Positions 44,187 through 52,553 of a DNA stretch of 64,000 bases are shown here, in pieces. The notes beneath the pieces are model-generated. The model was not told the DNA's origin. It saw only the letters and a list, made by a program, of their open reading frames with translations, and ran no database searches. This stretch comes from Brachyspira pilosicoli (GTDB lineage: Bacteria > Spirochaetota > Brachyspiria > Brachyspirales > Brachyspiraceae), in assembly GCF_036997485.1 (NCBI RefSeq), contig NZ_JAWLPU010000002.1:186001-250000 (forward strand), written 5' to 3'. The translations under genes were made by a program, and so were the position numbers. Positions within the stretch are counted from its first letter, which is position 1. Each line of letters opens with the position of its first letter.

Positions 44187-44939
44187 TTACAGGCTATTTA
44201 AATTTATTTTTTCATTCATACGATTTAATTTTTTTATGGGTTTTATATTAGAGTTGATAAAAATTTTTTCTATATTGTTATAGTCTAAATTAGGCACAAA
44301 CACATGTATTTTTCCTATTATATTTGGAACTTCATTTTTATTTTCTTTCCAACCTATAATTTGAAACCTCATAATTTTTATGCCAAATTTATCTATTTCA
44401 CTTTCAATATCAATTTTATTATTATATTCTATTAAATATATAATAGAATGATTTTTATGCGCCAAAAAATAAGGAGCTCTATAAATTGATGTGCTTAAAA
44501 ATATACAAAAACAACCAATAGCAGAAAGCACCCATTCTCCAGAGCCTATAACTATTCCCAAACAAGCAGTAACCCAAACAATGGCCGCAGTAGTTATTCC
44601 ATGTAATTTACCCCTATTTTGTATAATCATACCAGCACCTAAAAAACCAATGCCGGAAACAATCTGTGCTGTTATTCTGCTGTAATCTGGCATGGAATAT
44701 AATAATTTGCTTCCTATCTCCATTAATTGACTATTTTGAATCAATATAGTTTTTGCAAATATTTCTTCGTAGCAAGATAATATAGCAGCTCCCATACATA
44801 CAATACTTGTAGTTCTGCTTCCTATAGGCTTTTTATGCTGCGCTCTCTCCCACCCTATTAAAGCCCCTACTATATATGCTACTAATATTCTTGTTGTTAT
44901 CTCTAATATATTATAATTTTCAGCTATAGTTTTTATCAT
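44187..44939 (-). CDS. MgtC/SapB family membrane protein
   Basis: A 250-residue MgtC/SapB protein. The N-terminal domain has about four to five transmembrane helices and the family signatures ALIGWERAQHKKPIGSRTTS and GIGFLGAGMIIQNRGKLHGIT followed by AAIVWVTACLGI; the C-terminal part (about 165-250) is a soluble ACT-like domain. MgtC proteins modulate ATP synthase or Mg2+ homeostasis in pathogens; for this clade the role is unknown. ATG at 44939 is chosen because AGGA lies 8 nt before it; a GTG at 44960 lacks a site. It follows the ankyrin gene by about 20 nt and may share its transcript. Confidence 0.9.
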   Translation of the reverse strand: MIKTIAENYNILEITTRILVAYIVGALIGWERAQHKKPIGSRTTSIVCMGAAILSCYEEIFAKTILIQNSQLMEIGSKLLYSMPDYSRITAQIVSGIGFLGAGMIIQNRGKLHGITTAAIVWVTACLGIVIGSGEWVLSAIGCFCIFLSTSIYRAPYFLAHKNHSIIYLIEYNNKIDIESEIDKFGIKIMRFQIIGWKENKNEVPNIIGKIHVFVPNLDYNNIEKIFINSNIKPIKKLNRMNEKINLNSL

Positions 44940-44959
44940 TAAATATTTCCTATTTTTCA

Positions 44960-46006
44960 CTACTTCTTTTCAATATAAGAGTCAAATAATTCTATTACAT
45001 CTTTTCTTTTTTTTCTTGCTGCAAGTCTGTATGCAGTATTATCATAATTATTTCTATCTGTAGGATTTGCTCCAGCTTTTAACAGCTCTTCTATAATATT
45101 AATATCTGTGCCGAATGTTTTATAAATTATTTTATTATACTCTTCTACCTTTTTCTCATATTGATACATTACAGAACGTATTAAAACACTGTTTCCATTT
45201 CTATCTCTCGCTTGAACATCAGCTCCTAATTCTATTAATTTTTTTATATTGTCTAAATTAGCATCTTCTCTCTCTATTGAATACATTAAAACACTTTTTC
45301 CGCTATTAGTTTCATAAGAGTTTACATCAGCCCCCAATTCTATCAAATCAAATACCATGTTAGTATTATTATTTTTTGCATTATAAATTAAAGCATCATT
45401 TAAATTACTGGCTCCCGCTTCTATTAATCTTTTTGTAATATTTAAATCTTTTGATGCTGATAAAGGTGATTTTCTTATAGCCCCTTCATAATTTCTATAT
45501 ACAACTAATAGAGTTTCAGCATTAACATTAGCTCCCATCTCTATTAAATAATTTATAGTGTCAATATCTCCGCCCTCGCAAGCACTTACTAAAGCACTAT
45601 TAATATCTTTTGCCCCCATGTTAATAAGCTCTTTAACAATATCTAATTTACCGCCAAAAGCAGCATAACTAATTGCTATATTATAATTACTAGCGCCAGC
45701 ATTATTTAACTCTTTAGCTATATCCCAATACCCTTCCATACATGAAATATAAAATGCCATATCAACATCTTTTGCTCCAAAATTAAGAAGCTCCCTTACA
45801 ATATCAATATTACCATTTTTTGCCGCATACATTAAAGGTGTCATATTATATTTAGAATAAAATACATCTAAATTATCACCCTCTCTTATTATCCTTTTTA
45901 TCTCTTCTATATTATTATCATCTATACTTTGCATTAAATTATTTTTACTTTGGGAAAATAAAAATGAAGCATTGATAATTAAAATAAATACTATTACTTT
46001 TTTCAT
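44960..46006 (-). CDS. Exported ankyrin-repeat protein
   Basis: A 348-residue protein with a signal peptide (about 1-18, ending SFLFSQ) and about eight ankyrin repeats, for example MTPLMYAAKNGNIDIVRELL and GGKLDIVKELINMGAKDINS. Export to the periplasm is inferred from the signal peptide. Repeats between about 90 and 210 lack the TPLH core but keep the helix pattern, so they are degenerate. It lies upstream of the MgtC-like gene on the same strand. The binding partner is unknown. Confidence 0.9.
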   Translation of the reverse strand: MKKVIVFILIINASFLFSQSKNNLMQSIDDNNIEEIKRIIREGDNLDVFYSKYNMTPLMYAAKNGNIDIVRELLNFGAKDVDMAFYISCMEGYWDIAKELNNAGASNYNIAISYAAFGGKLDIVKELINMGAKDINSALVSACEGGDIDTINYLIEMGANVNAETLLVVYRNYEGAIRKSPLSASKDLNITKRLIEAGASNLNDALIYNAKNNNTNMVFDLIELGADVNSYETNSGKSVLMYSIEREDANLDNIKKLIELGADVQARDRNGNSVLIRSVMYQYEKKVEEYNKIIYKTFGTDINIIEELLKAGANPTDRNNYDNTAYRLAARKKRKDVIELFDSYIEKK

Positions 46007-46163
46007 AATACATCTTTCCTATATACTTTTAAAATTATCGGAAAATAAACATAATATTAAAAAATATTTTTTATTTATTCTCTATTAGGTTATATGTCAT
46101 TATGTATGGTTTTATAATTTATGGAAAAACACTGCAAAAATAATTAAAATGCAAAATTAATCT

Positions 46164-46192
46164 TTGACATAATACAATTTTTTTAGTATAGT
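46164..46192 (+). promoter_or_regulatory. Sigma-70 promoter of the MscS gene
   Basis: TTGACA (46164-46169), 17 nt, TATAGT (46187-46192), 31 nt before the ATG. Confidence 0.75.
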
Positions 46193-46223
46193 GTTATTAT
46201 AAAACTAATTGATTGGAGTTCTC

Positions 46224-47261
46224 ATGGAATATCTAAAAGAGACAATTTTTTATGGAAACAGTTTATTTAAGTATTTAATTTCTTTGGTATTATTTATTAC
46301 AAGTTTTGCTATTATGAGAATTTGTCTTTTGATTTTAGTAAGACTGTTAATGAAAGTTAATGTTAAGTTTCAGAATTCTTTTTTCGCTGCTTTGGCAAAA
46401 AGTATAAAAAGAAGGAGCATTCCTGTTATATTGGTGGCTTCTATAGCTATAGCAAAATCCACATTAGTATTGCCTAAGGTATTAGGAGGATATTGGGGTA
46501 AGATATTAGCTGTATGTATAATTGTTTTTTCTGTATTATTTATATGCGATGTTATAACTAATTTTACAGATAATTATTTATCGCAGAAAAAAAATGTTAT
46601 TATATCTGATGGAATAATTACTTTAACAAAAGTATTGGTATGGATAATTGGTATTTTAACTATACTTTCAAATGTGGGGGTTAATGTTACTACATTTATT
46701 ACAGGTCTTGGTATTGGAGGTGTAGCTGTTGCATTTGCAGCTCAAAGTATAATAGCCGATTTATTTAATTATTTTGTAATAGTTTTTGATAAGCCTTTTT
46801 TGAAAGGAGATTTTATTCAGATTGACCAAGATTTGGGTACTGTTGAATATATAGGAATTAAATCCACTCGCATAAGAAGAAACACAGGAGAACAGCTTTT
46901 AATATCTAATACTAATTTACTTGCTTCAAGAATACAAAACTATAGAGTATTAGAAAAAAGAAGAAAATATATGACTATAGGAGTTGAGTATTCTACTCCT
47001 ATAGAAACGCTTAAAAAAATACCTGATTTAGTAAAAAGTATTATTGAAAGTGAAAACTCTACTACATTTTATAGTGCGAGGTTTATAGAATTTGCTGATT
47101 CTTCATTAAACTTTGAAGTGATATATTATGTTAATATTGCAGATTATGCTGAATTTGTAAAGGTTGTAGAAAACATCAACTATAAATTAGTAGAAGAGTT
47201 TGCTAAAATTAATGCTAACTTTGCATTCCCTTCAAGAACTGTTTATCTCAGTAAAGAGTAG
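46224..47261 (+). CDS. MscS-family mechanosensitive channel
   Basis: A 345-residue small-conductance mechanosensitive channel with about four N-terminal hydrophobic segments and the MscS pore/beta domain. The pore helix region is TFITGLGIGGVAVAFAAQSIIADLFNYF (about 151-178, Gly/Ala-rich), followed by FLKGDFIQIDQDLGTVEYIGIKSTRIR, the beta domain signature. It protects against osmotic downshock. ATG at 46224 with GGAG before it is preferred over TTG at 46209. Its stop lies 2 nt from the convergent chemoreceptor stop. Confidence 0.94.
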   Translation: MEYLKETIFYGNSLFKYLISLVLFITSFAIMRICLLILVRLLMKVNVKFQNSFFAALAKSIKRRSIPVILVASIAIAKSTLVLPKVLGGYWGKILAVCIIVFSVLFICDVITNFTDNYLSQKKNVIISDGIITLTKVLVWIIGILTILSNVGVNVTTFITGLGIGGVAVAFAAQSIIADLFNYFVIVFDKPFLKGDFIQIDQDLGTVEYIGIKSTRIRRNTGEQLLISNTNLLASRIQNYRVLEKRRKYMTIGVEYSTPIETLKKIPDLVKSIIESENSTTFYSARFIEFADSSLNFEVIYYVNIADYAEFVKVVENINYKLVEEFAKINANFAFPSRTVYLSKE

Positions 47262-47263
47262 AT

Positions 47264-49060
47264 TTAAGGCTTTAATTTAAAATACTCTAATTTGTAATGT
47301 ACATTTAAAGTATCATCTGCTACTTCTTTACCCAAAATAGAACTTTGATGAACAAGCTGTGAGTTTTCCTGTGTTATAGTGTTTAATTCATTCATAGCTA
47401 AATTAATTTCTTTTACACTGTTCTCTTCTGTAGATACAGAATTATATACTTCCAAAAGAAGATTTGATACTTCATTAGCTGAATTTTCTATCTTTGAAAG
47501 TATATCTAAAGAATGCTTAACAGATTCATATCCTACATCTATTTTAGATAATGTTTTTTCTATAATATTTGTTATGTTTCCTGCCGCCTCATTAACATTA
47601 TTAGCTAAGTTTCTAATTTCTAAAGCAACTACAGCAAAGCCCTTGCCTTGTTCTCCTGCACGAGCTGCTTCTACCGCTGCATTCAATGCTAAAATATTGG
47701 TTTGTAATGCAATATCTTGTATAAGTTTTGTAATATTAGAAATTTCCTTGCTTGAAGATGATATATCATACATATTATCAGATATTTTATTAACCGCTTC
47801 TACTCCGCTCTTTGAAAAATCTCTTACCTTTATCCCCATATCTTTTACTAAATTGCTATGTTTAGATGTCTCTGATATTGATGAAAAAAGGCTTTCTATA
47901 GAACTTGTTATTTCTTCTATGGCAGCCGCCTGAGATGAGGTTCTATCAGACAAATTATAAATTCCATTGGATATTTGAGCAGTAGAGTTTTTAATGCCGT
48001 CTATATGTGATTTTATGCCATAAACTATTTGAGATATTTTCTCTTGCATATCATTTAAAGAGTTAGTTAAATGACCAGATTCATCTTTTAATGATAAATC
48101 TTTTTTATTAAAATTACTATTAAAATTTCCTTCTTTCATCAAATCTATTATTTCTATAGAATGATTTAATGGCTTAATTACTTTTGATACTAATAAAACT
48201 TCAATAATAATTAAAACTATCATAATTAATAATATAACAAGCATTATCAAATGATATTGAATATTGATGTTTCTCGCATCACCTTTAAAAATAAGTATCC
48301 ATGGAGCATTTGATAGAGTTTGTATACTATACCATTTATCTTTATATATTTTTGTTTCATTTAGATGAGAAGAAAAATTATCTTTAAAATTGGCAAATAA
48401 TGGGTCTGTAAATAAATTATTATCTTTATTTAATAGATATTTTTTATCATCATGTGTTATATATATTCCTTCTTGTGATACTATATTACATTCACCATCA
48501 AAATTTTTTTTTACATCTTCAATTATTCCATTAATATCTGTAAAATCTATAGAAAATACTCCAAGCAAAGAATTATTAGTATAAGCAGCCTTACTAAATG
48601 TAACAGTAAGTTCATTTACTATAAAATCTATATAAGGCTCGCTTATATAAACATCATTAGTTAAAACAGCATTTTTATACCAATCTCTCGAAGTTTGGTC
48701 ATAAGAACGGTCATATTCTGTTAATGTGTTAATAAAAACACCCCCTTGAGAATAAGGTACCGTTTCTCCATAATATACATTTAAATATCCTTCTTGTGAT
48801 TTGGCAATATTAGTAAAAAAGTTTCCTATTGTTTCTATATTTGGATTTGCTTCGAGATTATTTATTACTGTATTTACTGTATTTTTTATCTCATTAATTT
48901 TACCTTCAGTGATATTTTTTAAGTTTAAGGTTTGAAAATGCTTTTCTTTTAAAAATTTATCTATATATATTGGTTTATAAATCAAATATATCAATACAAA
49001 TGATGCAAATAAAAATATTGAAAAAGTAAAAATAAATTTAGACATCAAGCCTTTTTTCAT
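47264..49060 (-). CDS. Methyl-accepting chemotaxis protein
   Basis: A 598-residue chemoreceptor: N-terminal membrane helix (about 10-28), periplasmic dCache-type sensor (about 35-270; [16 protein letters not shown] and [13 protein letters not shown] match Cache patterns), second membrane helix (about 272-295), HAMP (about 296-350) and a cytoplasmic signalling domain. The hairpin tip [20 protein letters not shown] is intact (about 455-474). DxxxRDWY-like residues often mark amino-acid sensors, but the ligand is not established. The window has no che genes; it would signal to the flagellar motor elsewhere. Confidence 0.95.
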   Translation of the reverse strand: MKKGLMSKFIFTFSIFLFASFVLIYLIYKPIYIDKFLKEKHFQTLNLKNITEGKINEIKNTVNTVINNLEANPNIETIGNFFTNIAKSQEGYLNVYYGETVPYSQGGVFINTLTEYDRSYDQTSRDWYKNAVLTNDVYISEPYIDFIVNELTVTFSKAAYTNNSLLGVFSIDFTDINGIIEDVKKNFDGECNIVSQEGIYITHDDKKYLLNKDNNLFTDPLFANFKDNFSSHLNETKIYKDKWYSIQTLSNAPWILIFKGDARNINIQYHLIMLVILLIMIVLIIIEVLLVSKVIKPLNHSIEIIDLMKEGNFNSNFNKKDLSLKDESGHLTNSLNDMQEKISQIVYGIKSHIDGIKNSTAQISNGIYNLSDRTSSQAAAIEEITSSIESLFSSISETSKHSNLVKDMGIKVRDFSKSGVEAVNKISDNMYDISSSSKEISNITKLIQDIALQTNILALNAAVEAARAGEQGKGFAVVALEIRNLANNVNEAAGNITNIIEKTLSKIDVGYESVKHSLDILSKIENSANEVSNLLLEVYNSVSTEENSVKEINLAMNELNTITQENSQLVHQSSILGKEVADDTLNVHYKLEYFKLKP

Positions 49061-49126
49061 TAAATTAGTCCTAAAAATAAATATGATTGTGAAATTATAA
49101 TATAAATATGAAAAAAAGCAAATTTG

Positions 49127-50314
49127 CTATATTTCCGGCTTTGAAACAATATATATTTTGGATATTTGCCAATCATTAGATAGTTTTAATTTTAGAGATG
49201 ACTTTAATTTTATTACCATTTCAGCAAATCTGCTCTTATTTCCTAATTTAAATCCATCTCCGCTAAAATACTGCTCTTCTAACCATACGGCTTCATTTTT
49301 CATAAATATTGCATAAAAACTATCTAGCCCAAACGGTGCAGAAACTACCATCTTAAAAATAGAGCCTTCTGGAGGAATTGTATATTCTGTATTAGAATCT
49401 ATATTATTTTTGCGAATATTATTATTTTCCATATAGTTATTAAAATCATTAGGATGCATTAAAATAATATTGCCGTCATTTTGCAGTGCCAATATATATA
49501 AATAGCCATCTTCTGTAGAATTAAAATTTATTTTAAATGTTTCATTTTCTATTATTTCACCGCTATCTTTTATAATAATACTTTCATTGCTTGATGTAAT
49601 TCTCTCTATTTCAAAGTTTAAATTAATATTTCTATTTTCATTAACAATAGAATCTAATATACTTTTGGCAAAATAATATTCCAAGTAAGTGCCTATTGTA
49701 CTAATTTGAGAATTTGCTTGATTTGAAGCTATAGACTTATATTCTTTAAGAGTTTCTCCTTTTGCTATATCTATTACTGTGAAATTATAAAAAAGTTCAT
49801 ACTCATTTGTTGCTGTATTATTAGTATTTGAAGGTTCTCCTAATTTTTCTTCTATTATTTCATTTAAATCTTTTTTTTCTGAGGTATAATTATCTAATTT
49901 ATCTAATGCGTTTACTATATCATTAGAATAAGATTGAATATTTTCATTTGTTAGCAAAATATTTGTTATATTGTTTGTTGCTAAATTATTGGCTGCTATG
50001 TTATTTGTATTTTTTAGTTTAAGTTCGCTATCCATTATTATTGCAACATTAACTTTTAAATTTGATGCTACAGTTAATCCCTGTTGTAGTGTTAATTCAT
50101 TTGTTTTGAATAACCGTTTTTTCATTCTATCAACTGTTATAGTGTATGGGTGTTTTAGATATGGAAAACGGTTTATAGTTCTTACAATATCTTTTCTTAA
50201 AGGAGAGTTATTTTTTAATTCATAGTTCAAATCTACTATAGATATTTTTAGTTGTTCTCTTGAATATAAACAAAATATATTTAATAATAATATGATTAGA
50301 ACTTTTAATTTCAA
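49127..50314 (-). CDS. DUF4384 exported protein
   Basis: A 395-residue protein with a signal peptide (about 1-18, ending CLYS) and a C-terminal DUF4384 domain (about 245-345) with FNSTEDGYLYILALQNDGNI, MHPNDFNNY and the IPPEGSIFKMVVSAPFG block. The middle part has an Asn-rich segment (about 110-125). The start is a TTG at 50314 with AGGAG 8 nt upstream; no ATG would keep the signal peptide. It follows parB by 11 nt, so it is the third gene of the parA-parB operon, an unusual exported partner. Its function is unknown. Confidence 0.82.
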   Translation of the reverse strand: MKLKVLIILLLNIFCLYSREQLKISIVDLNYELKNNSPLRKDIVRTINRFPYLKHPYTITVDRMKKRLFKTNELTLQQGLTVASNLKVNVAIIMDSELKLKNTNNIAANNLATNNITNILLTNENIQSYSNDIVNALDKLDNYTSEKKDLNEIIEEKLGEPSNTNNTATNEYELFYNFTVIDIAKGETLKEYKSIASNQANSQISTIGTYLEYYFAKSILDSIVNENRNINLNFEIERITSSNESIIIKDSGEIIENETFKINFNSTEDGYLYILALQNDGNIILMHPNDFNNYMENNNIRKNNIDSNTEYTIPPEGSIFKMVVSAPFGLDSFYAIFMKNEAVWLEEQYFSGDGFKLGNKSRFAEMVIKLKSSLKLKLSNDWQISKIYIVSKPEI

Positions 50315-50325
50315 AAAAATATCTC

Positions 50326-51276
50326 CTAATATTCTATAGTAGTATGTTTAATAGAGTTAGTATTAATATTATGAATATTATCAAGTATATCCATTATCCT
50401 CGATAAATCATCAGCACTATAATATTCTATTATAATTTTACCTTCTTTACCTTCTTTATCTATTACATTAACTTTTGTAGAAAATATTTTCTCCAAATCA
50501 TTTTCTAATTTTTTTATATTAGGGTCTTTCTTATGTTCTTGTTTTATATTTTTATTTTGTGTATCATTATTTTCTTTTATTACATCTTTTGATTCTTTTA
50601 CTATTCTTTCACATTCTCTTACAGAATAGCCTTTTTCTATTATTTCTTTAGCAAATCTTTCTCTCTCCTCATCATTTTCACTAAAAGAAAGTATAGTTCT
50701 TGCATGACCTTCTGTAAGCTTATCTTCTAATATTAGATTTTGTATATTTTCATTTAACTCTAATATTCTCATAGAGTTTGAAATAGTGCTTCTGCTTTTA
50801 CCAACTCTATTAGCCAATTCTTCTTGCTTGATATTTAAATCATATATCAATTTTTTGTAGCTTCTTGCTATTTCTATTGCGTTTAAATCTGCTCTTTGAA
50901 TATTTTCTACAAGTGTAAGTTCGAGCATTTTAGAATCAGGAATATTTTTTAATACTAATGCTGGTACCTTATCTTTGTTTAAATATTTAAATGCTCTAAA
51001 TCTTCTTTCGCCGGATATTATTTGGTATTTGCCGTCTTTTTCTCTTAATGTAACAGGGTTTATAAGTCCATTTTCTTTTATAGATTCTGCAAGACCTTTA
51101 ATTTCTTCTTCATTAAAAACTTTTCTCGGCTGATCTGGGTTAACATCTATAAGAGAAATATCTATTTCTAATATTCCATTTTTTTCTGCTTCTTCAACAG
51201 CTCTTTTTATTTCCTTATCGGTAGATTTTATTAAGGCATTCATACCCTGACCGCCAAGTCCGCCTTTTCTGCTCAT
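50326..51276 (-). CDS. parB: Chromosome partitioning protein ParB
   Basis: A 316-residue ParB/Spo0J-type DNA-binding CTPase. The N-terminal domain (about 38-130) contains DVNPDQPRKVFNEEEIKGLAESIKENGLINPVTLR, the CTP-binding GERRFRAFKYL motif, and ENIQRADLNAIEIA. The helix-turn-helix for parS (about 150-180) is KQEELANRVGKSRSTISNSM, and the C-terminal dimer domain follows a Lys/Asn-rich linker (about 230-255). It is the second gene after parA, 18 nt apart. No parS-like site (TGTTnCACGTGAAACA) was seen in the window. Confidence 0.95.
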   Translation of the reverse strand: MSRKGGLGGQGMNALIKSTDKEIKRAVEEAEKNGILEIDISLIDVNPDQPRKVFNEEEIKGLAESIKENGLINPVTLREKDGKYQIISGERRFRAFKYLNKDKVPALVLKNIPDSKMLELTLVENIQRADLNAIEIARSYKKLIYDLNIKQEELANRVGKSRSTISNSMRILELNENIQNLILEDKLTEGHARTILSFSENDEERERFAKEIIEKGYSVRECERIVKESKDVIKENNDTQNKNIKQEHKKDPNIKKLENDLEKIFSTKVNVIDKEGKEGKIIIEYYSADDLSRIMDILDNIHNINTNSIKHTTIEY

Positions 51277-51294
51277 ATATTATTACTCCAAAAA

Positions 51295-52059
51295 TTATTT
51301 AGACCTTTCTATAAACTCTTTTGCAAATTCTTTATAACTCCTAGCACCAATACACTCTTTATCGTAATCCGTAATAGCCTTTCCATAAGACGGCGCCTCA
51401 CTCAAACGTACATTTCTTGGTATCATAGTCTTATAAGTTTTATCTTTAAAATAATTAACAACTTCTCTAACAACATCATTGCTTAGATTAGTTCTTCCGT
51501 CATACATCGTTAATAATACACCTTCTATATATAAATTAGGATTCAAATTCTCTTTAACTAAAGATATAGTATTATTAAGCTCCCCCACACCATCCAAAGC
51601 ATAAAATTCACATTGTATTGGTATAAGCACAGAATCTGCAGCAGTTAGAGCATTTAAAGTAAGAATACCCAAAGTAGGAGGACAATCAATAAATACATAA
51701 TCATAATTATTTCTTATTTTTTCTATAGCTTTTTTCAATTTATATTCTCTTCCTATCTCACCTACTAATTCTATCTGAGCACCTACCAAATCAGAGTCCG
51801 ACGGTATGAGATAAAGATTTTCTTGATATGTTTCTATTATTACTTGTTCTATATCAGCCTCACCAATTAGAATATCATATATACCGTATTCCATTTTATC
51901 TCTTGTAACACCTATACCCAAACATGCATTAGCCTGCGGGTCTATATCTATTAATAAAGTTTTATATCCCATAGATGCTACTATAGAACTTAAATTAACA
52001 GCTGTTGTTGTTTTACCAACGCCGCCTTTTTGATTTACTATTGATATAATTTTAGACAT
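51295..52059 (-). CDS. parA: Chromosome partitioning ATPase ParA (Soj)
   Basis: A 254-residue ParA ATPase. The deviant Walker A is NQKGGVGKTTTAVNLSS (9-25), with both signature lysines, followed by LLIDIDPQANAC (Walker A') and DYVFIDCPPTLGIL (Walker B). The short N-terminus marks it as a chromosomal Soj type rather than a plasmid ParA with a DNA-binding extension. It heads the parA-parB-DUF4384 operon. Confidence 0.96.
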   Translation of the reverse strand: MSKIISIVNQKGGVGKTTTAVNLSSIVASMGYKTLLIDIDPQANACLGIGVTRDKMEYGIYDILIGEADIEQVIIETYQENLYLIPSDSDLVGAQIELVGEIGREYKLKKAIEKIRNNYDYVFIDCPPTLGILTLNALTAADSVLIPIQCEFYALDGVGELNNTISLVKENLNPNLYIEGVLLTMYDGRTNLSNDVVREVVNYFKDKTYKTMIPRNVRLSEAPSYGKAITDYDKECIGARSYKEFAKEFIERSK

Positions 52060-52255
52060 ATAAAATAACCCTTAAAATTAGTATATTATAACAAAAGTAT
52101 ATATTTTATCAAGGTTTTAATAAAATTATAAGTATAAGTTTTTTCTATATTTTATATAAGATATAATAACTTTCTATCATATTAATGCTGAAAAATCTAA
52201 TTTTCAGTAAAAAATAAAAAATAAAAATAATTCTATAATATCCGATAAAATATTT

Positions 52256-52534
52256 ATGTTTAGAGTTAATATTTTATTAAAAGGAAGAGTTCAGGGTGTA
52301 GGATTTAGATACTATGCCAAACAAACTGCAGATGCTATGAATATAGTAGGAAAGGTTTGGAATAATTATGATGGGTCTGTCGAAATAGAAGCATATATAA
52401 AAACAAAAAGTGAAATAGAAGAGTTTGTTGCTAAAATGAAAAAAGGTTCTCCTATGTCTAGCGTTAAAGAATCTAATGTTGTGGTACTAGCTTGCGATCC
52501 TCCTATAGAAGATAGTTTTGAAGTAGATAATTGA
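52256..52534 (+). CDS. acyP: Acylphosphatase
   Basis: A 92-residue acylphosphatase hydrolysing acyl phosphates such as acetyl phosphate. The active-site loop GRVQGVGFRYYAKQTA (10-25) carries the catalytic Arg, and VWNNYDGSVEIEA (34-46) the catalytic Asn. The full domain is present. It precedes the LysM gene by 19 nt, and pta, which makes acetyl phosphate, lies just beyond that gene; a functional link is inferred. Confidence 0.94.
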   Translation: MFRVNILLKGRVQGVGFRYYAKQTADAMNIVGKVWNNYDGSVEIEAYIKTKSEIEEFVAKMKKGSPMSSVKESNVVVLACDPPIEDSFEVDN

Positions 52535-52553
52535 ATTAGATGTTGGGAGGGTT

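Noticed and set aside
46035-46042. TCCGATAA on the minus strand upstream of the exported ankyrin gene, resembling a sigma-28 -10 box
   Set aside because: The bases 15 nt upstream do not match TAAA, so the -35 is missing.
49109-49122. AGCAAATTTGCT palindrome followed by T7 after the DUF4384 gene as a terminator
   Set aside because: The stem can have only about four pairs with a minimum loop, too weak to call with confidence; it also overlaps the chemoreceptor promoter region.
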